Shown here: positions 1 to 6,699 of the stretch, piece by piece
Layout: each line of letters starts with the position of its first letter
Position numbering within the stretch: the first letter of the stretch is position 1
IMG/VR virus record: IMGVR_UViG_3300023181_000081
Span: 1-22,692 of that record
Reading direction: 5' to 3' (one strand)
Length of the DNA stretch: 22,692 bases
From: a virus
The notes under the pieces: model-generated
What the model was told of the DNA's origin: nothing
The model's input: only the letters and a program-made list of their open reading frames with translations
Database searches by the model: none
Translations under genes and position numbers: made by a program

Positions 1-1
1 A

Positions 2-406
2 GAAATTGAAACCGCTTTAATAAACGAGGCTAAGAAGCGTGGGTATAATCCTTTAAGCAAAATAATTGATGTTTACGATAACGAAACTGAAATATTAGGC
101 CAAGAAAATATATTCTACCAACATGATAGGCTTTGGTACAATTCTGAGTGTTGCTTATTCAATAACGGCATCTGGGCAGAAATAATCGATCCTGCTAAAG
201 AGGAAATTGATTGGAGTAAACCAGGGCAGTTAGTTAGTCACGAACAATATAACAGAATTATATATACCGATGGTAACCATTCAGAAAAAACATTTAAAGG
301 AACTTTAATAGTTACGGATGGTTCTTTCAAATTAGGTTACGACGTAGATTGGGGCAAACATCATTATAAACTATACACAGGCCAACCCATAACCCTAAGC
401 AACTAA
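2..406 (+). CDS. Hypothetical protein, 5' end cut by window edge
   Basis: An open frame enters from the left edge and stops with TAA at 404-406, giving 134 residues without their N-terminus. The product is soluble-looking and rich in Trp, Tyr, Asp and Glu. It contains IDWSKPGQLV near residues 73-82 and ends in a probable beta-rich stretch, DGSFKLGYDVDWGKHHYKLY. I do not recognise a family. It is the first of a run of small plus-strand genes, and the next gene starts 3 bases after its stop, so the two are probably co-transcribed. An uninterrupted frame with phage-like codon use and tight spacing supports a real gene. Function is unknown. Confidence 0.75.
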   Translation, partial: EIETALINEAKKRGYNPLSKIIDVYDNETEILGQENIFYQHDRLWYNSECCLFNNGIWAEIIDPAKEEIDWSKPGQLVSHEQYNRIIYTDGNHSEKTFKGTLIVTDGSFKLGYDVDWGKHHYKLYTGQPITLSN

Positions 407-409
407 TCA

Positions 410-586
410 ATGAAATCCCTAACAATGTGGGTAATAAAAGACCCTAAAGGAAAGTTTATAGAGAGCAGCATGGCTAAGAAAAAAAGGTCGTGTATAAACT
501 GGTTTGTAGGCTGCTATTCTTGGCGCTCATGGCTTAAAAAAGGGTGGACGTGTATAAAGGTAAGTGTAACAATTAAAGAGGTTTAA
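410..586 (+). CDS. Small hypothetical protein, 58 aa
   Basis: ATG at 410 to TAA at 584-586 gives 58 residues. The protein is basic and aromatic, with WVIKDPKGKFI at residues 7-17, a KKKR cluster near 23-26 and GWTCIKVSVTIKEV at the C-terminus. The layout (short beta strand, 'GY/W' patch, final VKV strand) resembles many tiny phage-encoded proteins of unknown role. The gene lies 3 bases after the upstream stop, and the next ATG starts 1 base after its own stop, so all three are very probably translated from one transcript. No membrane segment or catalytic motif is visible. Confidence 0.6.
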   Translation: MKSLTMWVIKDPKGKFIESSMAKKKRSCINWFVGCYSWRSWLKKGWTCIKVSVTIKEV

Positions 587-587
587 A

Positions 588-803
588 ATGAAGAAGATAA
601 CAATTGAATACGTAAATAAAAAAATAGCTCTAATAGATAAAGTCAAGAAAGACTTTGAAAGGGCTCACGCAGAAGAATCAAATTTAAAAACATCATTTTT
701 ATACTCACTTATATATTGTGACTACACTATTGAGGAAATTAAAGAAATAGCATCGTTAATTGATACCACAAAAAATATAAGATTCACAAGAGCATTTGCA
801 TAA
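588..803 (+). CDS. Small helical hypothetical protein, 71 aa
   Basis: The ATG lies one base after the upstream TAA, in a tightly packed set. The 71-residue product is charged and probably mostly alpha-helical. A Lys-rich N-terminal helix (residues 1-25) is followed by a second helix, TIEEIKEIASLIDTTKN, at about 47-63. Two Cys/Tyr-containing positions lie in the middle (FLYSLIYCDY). No family is recognised. It is the last gene before a 178-base gap that carries a promoter, so it probably ends the preceding operon, although I see no clear hairpin terminator directly after it. Confidence 0.6.
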   Translation: MKKITIEYVNKKIALIDKVKKDFERAHAEESNLKTSFLYSLIYCDYTIEEIKEIASLIDTTKNIRFTRAFA

Positions 804-908
804 ACAGCATTTATTTAGTGAGAATATATTGAAATTGTCTCGTATTTTACGGGGGTTAGACCACTTTAAGGGAATATTAAGCCATTTATTTGGAAAATAT
901 TCTTTTTA

Positions 909-940
909 TTTGTGTGCGGAATATATTCTAATTATATTTG
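909..940 (+). promoter_or_regulatory. Bacteroidota-type promoter (TTTG-N20-TATATTTG)
   Basis: TTTG at 909-912 is followed after 20 bases by TATATTTG at 933-940. This matches the Bacteroidota -33/-7 consensus (TTTG, 19-21 bases, TAnnTTTG). It lies 41 bases before the ATG at 982 in a 178-base non-coding gap and points towards the small genes downstream. It is the best complete promoter match in the left part of the window. Transcription should start about 6-8 bases after 940. Confidence 0.7.
919..928. promoter_or_regulatory. Palindrome inside promoter, possible operator
   Basis: GAATATATTC is a perfect 10-base palindrome lying between the -33 and -7 boxes, where a bound repressor would block RNA polymerase. 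Related sequences occur upstream in the same gap: GAATATATTG at 822-831, GAATATTA at 872-879 and GGAAAATATTC at 892-902. An operator role is inference. AT-rich DNA produces such palindromes by chance fairly often. Confidence 0.35.
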
Positions 941-981
941 TGTAAGAATTAAAACAGTAAACAATTAAAGCAATAGAAATT

Positions 982-1239
982 ATGTTAATAGATTTGGGAT
1001 TCGATTTTAAAGATGGTAAAGACTACTATTGTATAGTAGTAGATAAAATTAAAGAAGAATACTTTATTGTTAAAAATGGTTCTTGCTATGGTCATGTACA
1101 TAAAGAATTGAATAGTAGATACGGTGGCAATTGGCTTTATACAGAAAAAAGATTTAAGATTTATTCTAACGGGAATAATTCCAATCTTGATATTAAAATT
1201 ATAGCATTAAAATACAGAAAATTTAAGTTAGCATCGTAA
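982..1239 (+). CDS. Hypothetical protein, 85 aa
   Basis: ATG at 982 and TAA at 1237-1239 give 85 residues. The protein looks compact and beta-rich: DYYCIVVDKIKEEYFIVKNG (about residues 14-33) reads as a beta hairpin, and it is followed by a YGG-NW segment and a KIIALKYRKFKL strand at the end. It has no signal peptide or membrane segment. I do not recognise the family. It is the first gene after the promoter at 909-940 and is followed within 5 bases by a hairpin terminator, so it can be transcribed as a single-gene unit under tight control, with some read-through to the genes beyond. Confidence 0.65.
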   Translation: MLIDLGFDFKDGKDYYCIVVDKIKEEYFIVKNGSCYGHVHKELNSRYGGNWLYTEKRFKIYSNGNNSNLDIKIIALKYRKFKLAS

Positions 1240-1243
1240 ACAC

Positions 1244-1264
1244 GGGAGGTTAACGCCTCCCTTT
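1244..1264 (+). terminator. Hairpin terminator after the 85-aa gene
   Basis: GGGAGG (1244-1249) and CCTCCC (1256-1261) form a perfect 6-base, GC-rich stem with loop TTAACG. Only three T follow the stem before an A run, so termination may be partial and allow read-through into the gene at 1277. Confidence 0.6.
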
Positions 1265-1276
1265 AAAATATTTATT

Positions 1277-1462
1277 ATGGATACTGAAAAGTTTAAAGAA
1301 CTAAATAAAATGTGCCTTGAATGTACAGGCATTGAATTAAAAAATAATGACGATATATATATTCAATTGAAATATATAAAAGGTATTTTAATTGATGAAG
1401 CAGAATATAATTTTAACCAATTAGTAAGTGAGTACGGTAAATTAACAAGCGAAAGCATTTAA
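1277..1462 (+). CDS. Small acidic hypothetical protein, 61 aa
   Basis: ATG at 1277 to TAA at 1460-1462 gives 61 residues. The product is acidic and probably helical: KFKELNKMCLECTGIEL (about 5-21) and KGILIDEAEYNFNQLVSEYGKL (about 35-56) look like two amphipathic helices joined by a polar loop. C13 and C16 are three residues apart, but no second pair is present, so a zinc site is unlikely. No family is recognised. The gene sits between a hairpin terminator and the membrane-protein gene 9 bases downstream. Confidence 0.6.
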   Translation: MDTEKFKELNKMCLECTGIELKNNDDIYIQLKYIKGILIDEAEYNFNQLVSEYGKLTSESI

Positions 1463-1471
1463 ATAAACAAC

Positions 1472-1663
1472 ATGAAATTTATATCTGTATTATGTTTATT
1501 TATGATTATAATAATATGCTCTTTATATCTTAGCTACTTATATTTTAAAGGAAGTTATTTTAAGTTATCGGAGGTATTTTTATTTTCATCTGCATTATTA
1601 GCAGTTTTAGCCGGTTTATTAGCAGTTATAGGTTTAGTAATTAATTTAAAAACAGGAAATTAA
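1472..1663 (+). CDS. Small membrane protein with two transmembrane helices, 63 aa
   Basis: The 63-residue product has two long hydrophobic segments, about residues 4-24 and 35-57, separated by a short loop KGSYFKLSE, with a charged tail LKTGN. This is an integral membrane hairpin of the inner membrane. Size and topology would fit a class II holin. However, no endolysin or other lysis gene is nearby, and the gene sits among small unknown genes before the terminase, so a role at the host membrane is equally possible. ATG at 1472 is the only sensible start. The next ATG is 5 bases after its stop. Confidence 0.65.
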   Translation: MKFISVLCLFMIIIICSLYLSYLYFKGSYFKLSEVFLFSSALLAVLAGLLAVIGLVINLKTGN

Positions 1664-1668
1664 ACAAA

Positions 1669-1977
1669 ATGGAATACACATACGAAAACTGGTTAAAGGT
1701 AAATGAGGTTCTAAAGCTTACAAATAAGCAAATATCAGAGATAACCGGCACATCTGAAAGTAACATACGAAAGCAGCTACTACCATCAAAGAAGCTGCCA
1801 ACGTGGATTAGAACGCTTATGTATGGGTATTATCACGGAACAAAAATGATGTTGCCCCTAAGCCCGTTTGAAAAAGAAGAAGATGTTAGTTGCGGCTGCT
1901 ACCTAAACGCTAAGAAACTTTACATTAAAGTCGGGGATTGCCCTTTAAGTAAATCAGAACACAAACATTTAAAATAA
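1669..1977 (+). CDS. Helix-turn-helix DNA-binding protein, probable regulator, 102 aa
   Basis: Residues 17-37 (LTNKQISEITGTSESNIRKQ and the next Leu) fit a Cro/CI-like helix-turn-helix: helix 2 is NKQISEITG, the turn is TS, and the recognition helix is ESNIRKQL. A third helical part, LPTWIRTLMYGYYHG, follows at 43-57. The C-terminal third has CGC at 75-77, C91 and HKH at 98-100, which might hold a metal ion, but this is speculation. The gene lies about 0.5 kb before the packaging genes, so it could regulate this cluster or the palindromes at 819-928. The DNA-binding fold is likely. Its target is inference. Confidence 0.65.
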   Translation: MEYTYENWLKVNEVLKLTNKQISEITGTSESNIRKQLLPSKKLPTWIRTLMYGYYHGTKMMLPLSPFEKEEDVSCGCYLNAKKLYIKVGDCPLSKSEHKHLK

Positions 1978-1983
1978 ATTGTT

Positions 1984-2133
1984 ATGGCAAAGCTAAACGA
2001 TTATGAAAAAGATGACAAAGGTTATTATGTAATTATAGATGGCAGGAAGATTTACCAAGTAGAAGAAAAAACACAGGCTGATATAGATTTTAATGCAAGC
2101 TGTAACGCATGGAGGCAAAGAGAAAATAAATAG
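1984..2133 (+). CDS. Very small hypothetical protein, 49 aa
   Basis: ATG at 1984 lies six bases after the upstream stop, and TAG at 2131-2133 ends a 49-residue frame. The N-terminal part, DKGYYVIIDGRKIYQVEEKT (residues 11-30), reads as a beta hairpin, and the rest is polar and probably helical. The protein is charged, without membrane segments. The tight spacing and a composition like neighbouring proteins suggest a real gene, but its shortness keeps confidence moderate. Function is unknown. Confidence 0.5.
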   Translation: MAKLNDYEKDDKGYYVIIDGRKIYQVEEKTQADIDFNASCNAWRQRENK

Positions 2134-2216
2134 TAATACAATAGCTTAAACGAAAATGATAATCCGTGTAACTTGATTGTAGCGGCACATCTTTAAAAAA
2201 AATAAAAACAATAATC

Positions 2217-2411
2217 ATGGAAATAAAAACAACGATCTTTATTAAAGATAAAAACGTAAAATTTACAAATCTTCTACATGCAACAGTTACCGATGAGGAT
2301 ATAAAAGAAATTGCTTTAGCTAAAATGAGTAAACCAATGTGGCTAAGTTTAGAAGAAGATGGAGGCGAAGATACAATAGGGGATTTCTCTATCGACAGCG
2401 TAACTACATAG
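2217..2411 (+). CDS. Small acidic hypothetical protein, 64 aa
   Basis: ATG at 2217 follows an A-rich stretch typical of Bacteroidota translation starts and comes 83 bases after the previous stop. The 64-residue product starts with a beta strand (MEIKTTIFIKDKNVKF), has a helical middle (TDEDIKEIALAKM, about 25-37) and ends in an acidic segment, LEEDGGEDTIGDFSIDSV. No family is recognised. A hairpin terminator begins 10 bases after the stop, so this is the last gene of the small-gene cluster before the packaging module. Confidence 0.6.
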   Translation: MEIKTTIFIKDKNVKFTNLLHATVTDEDIKEIALAKMSKPMWLSLEEDGGEDTIGDFSIDSVTT

Positions 2412-2421
2412 ATAATTTACT

Positions 2422-2444
2422 GACACCTTAACCGGTGTCTTTTT
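2422..2444 (+). terminator. Hairpin terminator before the packaging genes
   Basis: GACACC (2422-2427) and GGTGTC (2434-2439) form a perfect 6-base stem with loop TTAACC, followed directly by T at 2440-2444 and a further T run at 2446-2450. It separates the small-gene cluster from the terminase operon. The T run also lies where the -33 box of the following promoter would be. Confidence 0.75.
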
Positions 2445-2461
2445 ATTTTTAATATAATCAC

Positions 2462-2469
2462 TACATTTG
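2462..2469 (+). promoter_or_regulatory. Promoter -7 box for the packaging operon
   Basis: TACATTTG fits the TAnnTTTG consensus and lies 30 bases before the small terminase ATG, right after a terminator. No TTG is found 17-23 bases upstream (the region is T-rich), so the -33 half is weak. The box continues as TTTGCT, as do those at 5924 and 18305. Confidence 0.55.
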
Positions 2470-2499
2470 CTTATTAATTAACATGTAAATTAAATAATA

Positions 2500-2979
2500 A
2501 TGGCAGCACCACTTGGAAATAACTATTGGGAGTTCAGAGAAAAGAATGGGCCAAACTTTGCTTTTGATAAAAACAGCCTATGGAATGAAGCCGTAAAATA
2601 CTTTACATGGATAAGTGAAAAGACTTGGTTTAAGAACGAAGCTATTAAATCAGGAGAACAGGCAGGCAAAATAATACAGATACCTACTGTTACACCAATG
2701 AGTATAGAAAGCTTCTGTACATTCGCTGATATAAGCCACCAAACCTTTTTAAACTACTGTTCTAACAACGATCCGTGGAAAGATTTATTTGAAGTCGCAA
2801 CACGTATTAAGGAAATTATAGGCGTACAACAATTTGAGGGTGCTACAGTTGGTGCTTTCAATCCTAATATTATTGCAAGCAAATTAGGTTTAGCAAATAG
2901 AACTGATGTTACCACAAACGGAAAAGACTTGCCGGCAAGCGTAATTAAAATAGGTTATGGCAGCGATACAGAAGATTGA
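2500..2979 (+). CDS. terS: Terminase small subunit, P22 gp3-like
   Basis: The 159-residue product binds phage DNA and hands it to the large terminase for packaging. The opening MAAPLGNNYWEFREKNG, the helical 'W..A..YF.W' block at about residues 28-38 and the later block GATVGAFNPNIIASKLGLAN at about 114-133 followed by a DVT segment are characteristic of the P22 gp3-like DNA-packaging family. Length is near the family norm. ATG at 2500 has an A/T-rich leader from the promoter at 2462. The last 23 bases overlap the large-terminase gene in another frame, which suggests translational coupling. Family assignment comes from remembered sequence pattern. Confidence 0.88.
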   Translation: MAAPLGNNYWEFREKNGPNFAFDKNSLWNEAVKYFTWISEKTWFKNEAIKSGEQAGKIIQIPTVTPMSIESFCTFADISHQTFLNYCSNNDPWKDLFEVATRIKEIIGVQQFEGATVGAFNPNIIASKLGLANRTDVTTNGKDLPASVIKIGYGSDTED

Positions 2980-4462
2980 TTTCAACCCAAATCTATTTAA
3001 TGACTTATATTGGGAGTTAGAAGCTGATTTAAATAATGATAGCATTAGATATATTTGGCTATACGGTGGATCTTCTGCTTCAAAAACATTTACATTTTGC
3101 CAAGCTGATTTAATAAGGAAGCTAAGGTTTACTGATGATAATACAATGGTAGTGCGTAAATTTGGCGTTGATATAAGAGATTCAATTTATGCTGATTACG
3201 TAGGTATAATAAACGATTGGGGATTGCAGGATTATTTTGTGTGCCAAATAAACTATATTAAATGCCTCGTGACGGGTTCTTACATTAGGTTTAGGGGTTT
3301 AGATGACAGCGAAAAGATAAAAGGTTTAGCGAGGTTTAAACGCGTTGTTTATGAAGAGATAAGCCAAGGGGAACATATAGACCTTAAGCAGATAAGAAAA
3401 AGGCTTAGGGGTAAAGCAGGGCAGCAGATAATAGGAATATTTAACCCTATATCAGAAGAGCATTGGATTAAAAAAGAGGTATTCGATAAAGAAGATTTAA
3501 TTACAGTATCAACTGATAGGAATATTGCATTAAAACAACAATCAGTTTCAGGCAATGTCGTTGTTTATAAAGTTACTTATCTAAATAATTATTTCATAGT
3601 TGGTAAATGGGTTGATAAGTTTGGTAATCCAGTAATATTCAGGAATGGATTTTTCCCTACTGAAAATATGAAAATGATTTATGGCTTTGTTGATAAACAT
3701 ACCATAGAAGATTTTGAAAAAGATAGGTTAACAGATTATTCTAACTATGAAGTTTACGCATTAGGAGAATGGGGTAACATTCGTAAAGGAGGGGAGTTCT
3801 ATAAGCGTTTCACTAAAGATAATCAGGTAGGCAGAAATATTTATGACCCCGCATTAGCTTTGCATATAAGTTGGGATGACAATGTTAACCCGTATCTACC
3901 GTGTGGGATATTTCAAATTGAGGGATTGCATTTAAAAATGATTGATGAGATAGCAGGAGAAACCCCAAACAATACCGTTAAGGCTGTGTGTAATGAAATC
4001 ATTCGTAAATATCCGGCACATAATAGCGGCATGTTTGTATATGGCGATGCAACCGCCAACAAGCAAGACACTAAACTTGAAAAAGGGCATAACTTTTACA
4101 CACTTATACTTGAATATCTTAAGGAATACAAACCTGTAAACCGTGTAACACGCTCAAATCCATCTGTAGTAATGCGTGGTAACTGGATAAATACTATCTT
4201 TGAAACAGGATTAGGCGGGATTAAAGTTACAATAGATGAGAAATGCACTAAAGCTATTAGCGACTTTATAATGCTTAAAGAAGCACCAGATGGCACTAAG
4301 TTAAAGGAAACCGCTAAAGATCCCAAGACAGGGGCTAATTACCAAAAGGTAGGACATTTTAGTGATTTATTTGATTACATTATGGTTTCTGCCTTTAATA
4401 CACAATATTTAGCATATATTAATAAACCCGTTTCAAATGTTAATTGGAGCGGATTCATATAA
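2957..4462 (+). CDS. terL: Terminase large subunit (ATPase and nuclease)
   Basis: This 501-residue motor protein cuts concatemeric DNA and pumps it through the portal into the head using ATP. The N-terminal ATPase shows Walker A GGSSASKT at residues 37-44, with Ser in place of the usual Gly before Lys, a variation seen in other phage terminases. Walker B is VVYEE at 130-134. An FNP motif at 162-164 may correspond to the coupling motif. The C-terminal RNase H-like nuclease carries acidic residues in HISWDDN (D307/D308), VYGDATANKQD (D364) and HFSDLFDYIM (D470/D473). Length is normal. The start overlaps the small-subunit gene by 23 bases and the portal gene follows after 16 bases. Confidence 0.93.
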   Translation: MAAIQKIDFNPNLFNDLYWELEADLNNDSIRYIWLYGGSSASKTFTFCQADLIRKLRFTDDNTMVVRKFGVDIRDSIYADYVGIINDWGLQDYFVCQINYIKCLVTGSYIRFRGLDDSEKIKGLARFKRVVYEEISQGEHIDLKQIRKRLRGKAGQQIIGIFNPISEEHWIKKEVFDKEDLITVSTDRNIALKQQSVSGNVVVYKVTYLNNYFIVGKWVDKFGNPVIFRNGFFPTENMKMIYGFVDKHTIEDFEKDRLTDYSNYEVYALGEWGNIRKGGEFYKRFTKDNQVGRNIYDPALALHISWDDNVNPYLPCGIFQIEGLHLKMIDEIAGETPNNTVKAVCNEIIRKYPAHNSGMFVYGDATANKQDTKLEKGHNFYTLILEYLKEYKPVNRVTRSNPSVVMRGNWINTIFETGLGGIKVTIDEKCTKAISDFIMLKEAPDGTKLKETAKDPKTGANYQKVGHFSDLFDYIMVSAFNTQYLAYINKPVSNVNWSGFI

Positions 4463-4478
4463 TTAAAAAGTAAAAGTT

Positions 4479-5915
4479 ATGGATCTTAATTTCTTTATCG
4501 AAAACCTAAATAACCCTGTAGTGCTTATTCCTGAAATATATAAGTGCCATAATTCTTATTACAATGAAGATTTATACAGGAAACAATACGATTCAAAAAA
4601 GCATAAGATAAATGATATTTACTTTAGGCCGGATAAAGAAATACAACTACAACGCGCTAATGAAGATGGAACATCGTATTCATACACGAAGACTGTACCC
4701 GTAACCAGGATAGCCCTTTCTTATCAAGAACTTTTAACAGTTACCGCTAATGCGTTTTTAACATCTGGAAAAGTAAACCTTAAAGCTAACCCAAAAGAGG
4801 GTGCAGAGCAAAATACCTATGACAGGCTGTTAAAAATATGGAGAGATGAGAAGCTTGATTTTAAAAACAATCAAATAGGACAATCACTATATTCTGAAAC
4901 TGAATGCGCTGAAATATGGTATAAGAAAGTAAAAGATAAACCGGATGGCGCTAAAGAAATCCAACTAAAATGTAATGTATATTCTCCTAAAACAGGATAT
5001 AAATTAATACCGGTATTCGATGAATACGACGACCTTATAGCATTTGCAAGAGCTTATACGATACGTAAAGGTTATGAAGAAACAGACCACATTGATGTTT
5101 ACACAGACAATGAGTTAAGGCGTTATGTAAAAAGCAGAAGTACAGAGTGGGTATTAATGCCATATAAGCAAGCTACCGAAACGGATCAACAAGAAGACTC
5201 AGTTAAATTAGCTTACGGTAAGATACCGGTGGTGTTTTATCAAATAGATAAACCTATATGGGCAAACTCTCAATCTTCAATAGAAAGACGTGAAACATTA
5301 AAGTCTAACCATTCAGATCAAAACGATTATTCAGGTAGTCCTATATTGGCAGCCATCGGTAAAGTAGAGGGCATGTCTACTAAAGGTGAGGCAGGAAAGT
5401 TAATTGAATTAGAAAACGGAGCAGACTTGAAATATGTTACAGCAACTGGGGCGCCTGAATCTGTAAAAATGGAATTAGAGGGTAATGAAAATGATATATT
5501 TGGAATGGCTATGCAAGCTGATTTATCCGCTCATGCTATGGCTAAAATAACAGGGCAATTGTCGGGGCCAATTATGGACAGGCTTTTAATAGCACCTCAT
5601 ACATTCGCTAAGAACATGCAAAAGGGAGTTTATGGATTAGGGATTCAAAGGCGCGTTAACTTCCTTATATCTGCAATATGCGCAATATATCCTGAATGCA
5701 GAGGCGGGGAAGAATTAAGTGTTACGCCTGAATATGATTTATTCCGTATAGGTTCTGAAAGCGATATGGTGGACTTATTACTTAAGGCTAATGGAGGCAA
5801 AGCAATACTTTCACAAGAGGAATCTATTAACCAAAACCCATTAAGCGACGATCCAACGGTTACGTTTAAAAAGATACAGGATGAAGAAAAAACACAAATA
5901 ATTGAAACTGAATAA
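4479..5915 (+). CDS. Portal protein (SPP1 gp6-like)
   Basis: The 478-residue product should form the dodecameric ring at the head vertex through which DNA enters and leaves. It follows terL directly, which is where portals sit. The block VPVTRIALSYQELLTVTANAFLTSGKVNL (starting near residue 74) matches the early helix of SPP1 gp6-like portals. A long alpha/beta stem region follows, then a GPIMDRLLIAPHTFAKNMQKG segment near 364-384 and an acidic C-terminus. No fused Mu F-like minor head gene follows. The promoter at 5902-5931 overlaps the end of this gene. Confidence 0.88.
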   Translation: MDLNFFIENLNNPVVLIPEIYKCHNSYYNEDLYRKQYDSKKHKINDIYFRPDKEIQLQRANEDGTSYSYTKTVPVTRIALSYQELLTVTANAFLTSGKVNLKANPKEGAEQNTYDRLLKIWRDEKLDFKNNQIGQSLYSETECAEIWYKKVKDKPDGAKEIQLKCNVYSPKTGYKLIPVFDEYDDLIAFARAYTIRKGYEETDHIDVYTDNELRRYVKSRSTEWVLMPYKQATETDQQEDSVKLAYGKIPVVFYQIDKPIWANSQSSIERRETLKSNHSDQNDYSGSPILAAIGKVEGMSTKGEAGKLIELENGADLKYVTATGAPESVKMELEGNENDIFGMAMQADLSAHAMAKITGQLSGPIMDRLLIAPHTFAKNMQKGVYGLGIQRRVNFLISAICAIYPECRGGEELSVTPEYDLFRIGSESDMVDLLLKANGGKAILSQEESINQNPLSDDPTVTFKKIQDEEKTQIIETE

Positions 5916-5931
5916 AAAATAACTATATTTG
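5902..5931 (+). promoter_or_regulatory. Bacteroidota-type promoter for the head module
   Basis: TTG at 5902-5904, 19 bases of spacer and TATATTTG at 5924-5931 make a full match to the -33/-7 consensus. It overlaps the last codons of the portal gene and points into a 141-base gap ahead of the scaffold gene. Transcription would start near 5938, only about 50 bases before a strong terminator hairpin. Confidence 0.7.
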
Positions 5932-5944
5932 CTGTAAATAAACT

Positions 5945-5998
5945 ATGTAAAGATGCATAGCACTCAACAAAATACGTAAAGACTTTTAAGCCATCTTT
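5945..5998 (+). promoter_or_regulatory. Possible attenuator leader with mini-ORF and antiterminator
   Basis: Just after the promoter lie an ATG-TAA start-stop pair (5945-5950) and an 8-codon frame, MHSTQQNT (5953-5979). AAAGATG (5949-5955) is exactly complementary to CATCTTT (5992-5998), which is part of the 5' arm of the terminator at 5988-6024. Pairing of these two would break the terminator, while a ribosome on the mini-ORF would free it to form. The complementarity is visible in the sequence. An attenuation role is inference. Confidence 0.35.
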
Positions 5999-6029
5999 TG
6001 CATTTATACTGCATTAGGTGGCTTTTTTT
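5988..6029 (+). terminator. Strong hairpin terminator in the leader before the scaffold gene
   Basis: AAGCCATCT (5988-5996) pairs with AGGTGGCTT (6016-6024), with one G-U pair. After a 2-base mismatch, TGCA (5999-6002) pairs with TGCA (6010-6013) around loop TTTATAC. T continues to 6029. Placed between promoter 5902-5931 and the scaffold ATG at 6057, it would end a transcript of about 90 bases or limit expression of the head genes. Confidence 0.8.
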
Positions 6030-6056
6030 GTTATGTAAAAACTAAACTTAAATATT

Positions 6057-6695
6057 ATGGCAGTAGATGCAACAAGGATTTCAGGTAGACTAAGGGCATT
6101 GTTTCCAAAGGCTAACTTATCCACAACAAGGCTAAACGAGATTTCGGGTAGACTATCTAAAATGCCTGCGGATGACGCTGACGACGCGGCAATAGACGCG
6201 GTAATTAACCAAGCTAACGAATATACCCCTTTTAGCGACATCGCGAGAGCAGATGACAAAATAAGGGATTTGGAATCTAAAGTTAAGCCGCCTAAAATTG
6301 ACGACCCAAAAAACGATCCTTTACCTGATGATTTAAGCCCTGCAATGAAAGCGTTTATAGATAAACAAAATGCTATTATAGAGGGGTTAGCCACCAAGAT
6401 TGGAACGTTTGAACAGCGAGAAACACAAAAAACAGTAGCTGAAAAGTTTACATCGGATGCAAGGGTTAAAGATATTCCTGCTTTTATTAGGGATAAGTAC
6501 ATACCCGCAGACGAAACAAAACTTGAAGATGCTATAACAGAATTAACAGCCGCTTATACGCCTTATGCGGAAGCTAATAAAATAGCAGCGTTAGGAAATG
6601 ATACACCATTAGGCGGTATTTTAACAACACCTGTTAAGTCAGGAGAAGTTAACCCTGCAATCAAAGCGTTTGCAGAATCACAAGAAAAAAAATAA
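6057..6695 (+). CDS. Probable capsid scaffolding protein, 212 aa
   Basis: The product would act as the internal core around which the prohead assembles. It has 212 residues, is highly charged, Ala/Lys/Asp-rich and predicted mostly helical, and has no Cys. An acidic stretch PADDADDAAIDAV lies near residues 37-49, a Pro/Asp-rich linker near 77-92 and a helical second half. Its place before the decoration and major capsid genes is that of scaffolds. No separate prohead protease is visible nearby, so scaffold removal may not need cleavage. ATG at 6057 follows an A-rich leader. The assignment rests on composition and gene order. Confidence 0.7.
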   Translation: MAVDATRISGRLRALFPKANLSTTRLNEISGRLSKMPADDADDAAIDAVINQANEYTPFSDIARADDKIRDLESKVKPPKIDDPKNDPLPDDLSPAMKAFIDKQNAIIEGLATKIGTFEQRETQKTVAEKFTSDARVKDIPAFIRDKYIPADETKLEDAITELTAAYTPYAEANKIAALGNDTPLGGILTTPVKSGEVNPAIKAFAESQEKK

Positions 6696-6699
6696 CAAC

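Noticed and set aside
1472-1663. Two-helix membrane protein as a definite holin
   Set aside because: Topology fits, but no endolysin or lysis gene is visible beside it, so the holin label is not supported.
6014-6502. 162-codon minus-strand frame opposite the scaffold gene
   Set aside because: It runs antisense to a well-placed plus-strand gene, overlaps the terminator, and its Ser/Leu/Ile-rich product looks like a mirror of Ala/Asp/Lys codons.
6670-6699. TTG start extending the decoration protein by 10 residues
   Set aside because: It overlaps the scaffold gene end and gives a Lys/Asn-rich leader. ATG at 6700, four bases after the scaffold stop, fits local spacing and start usage.
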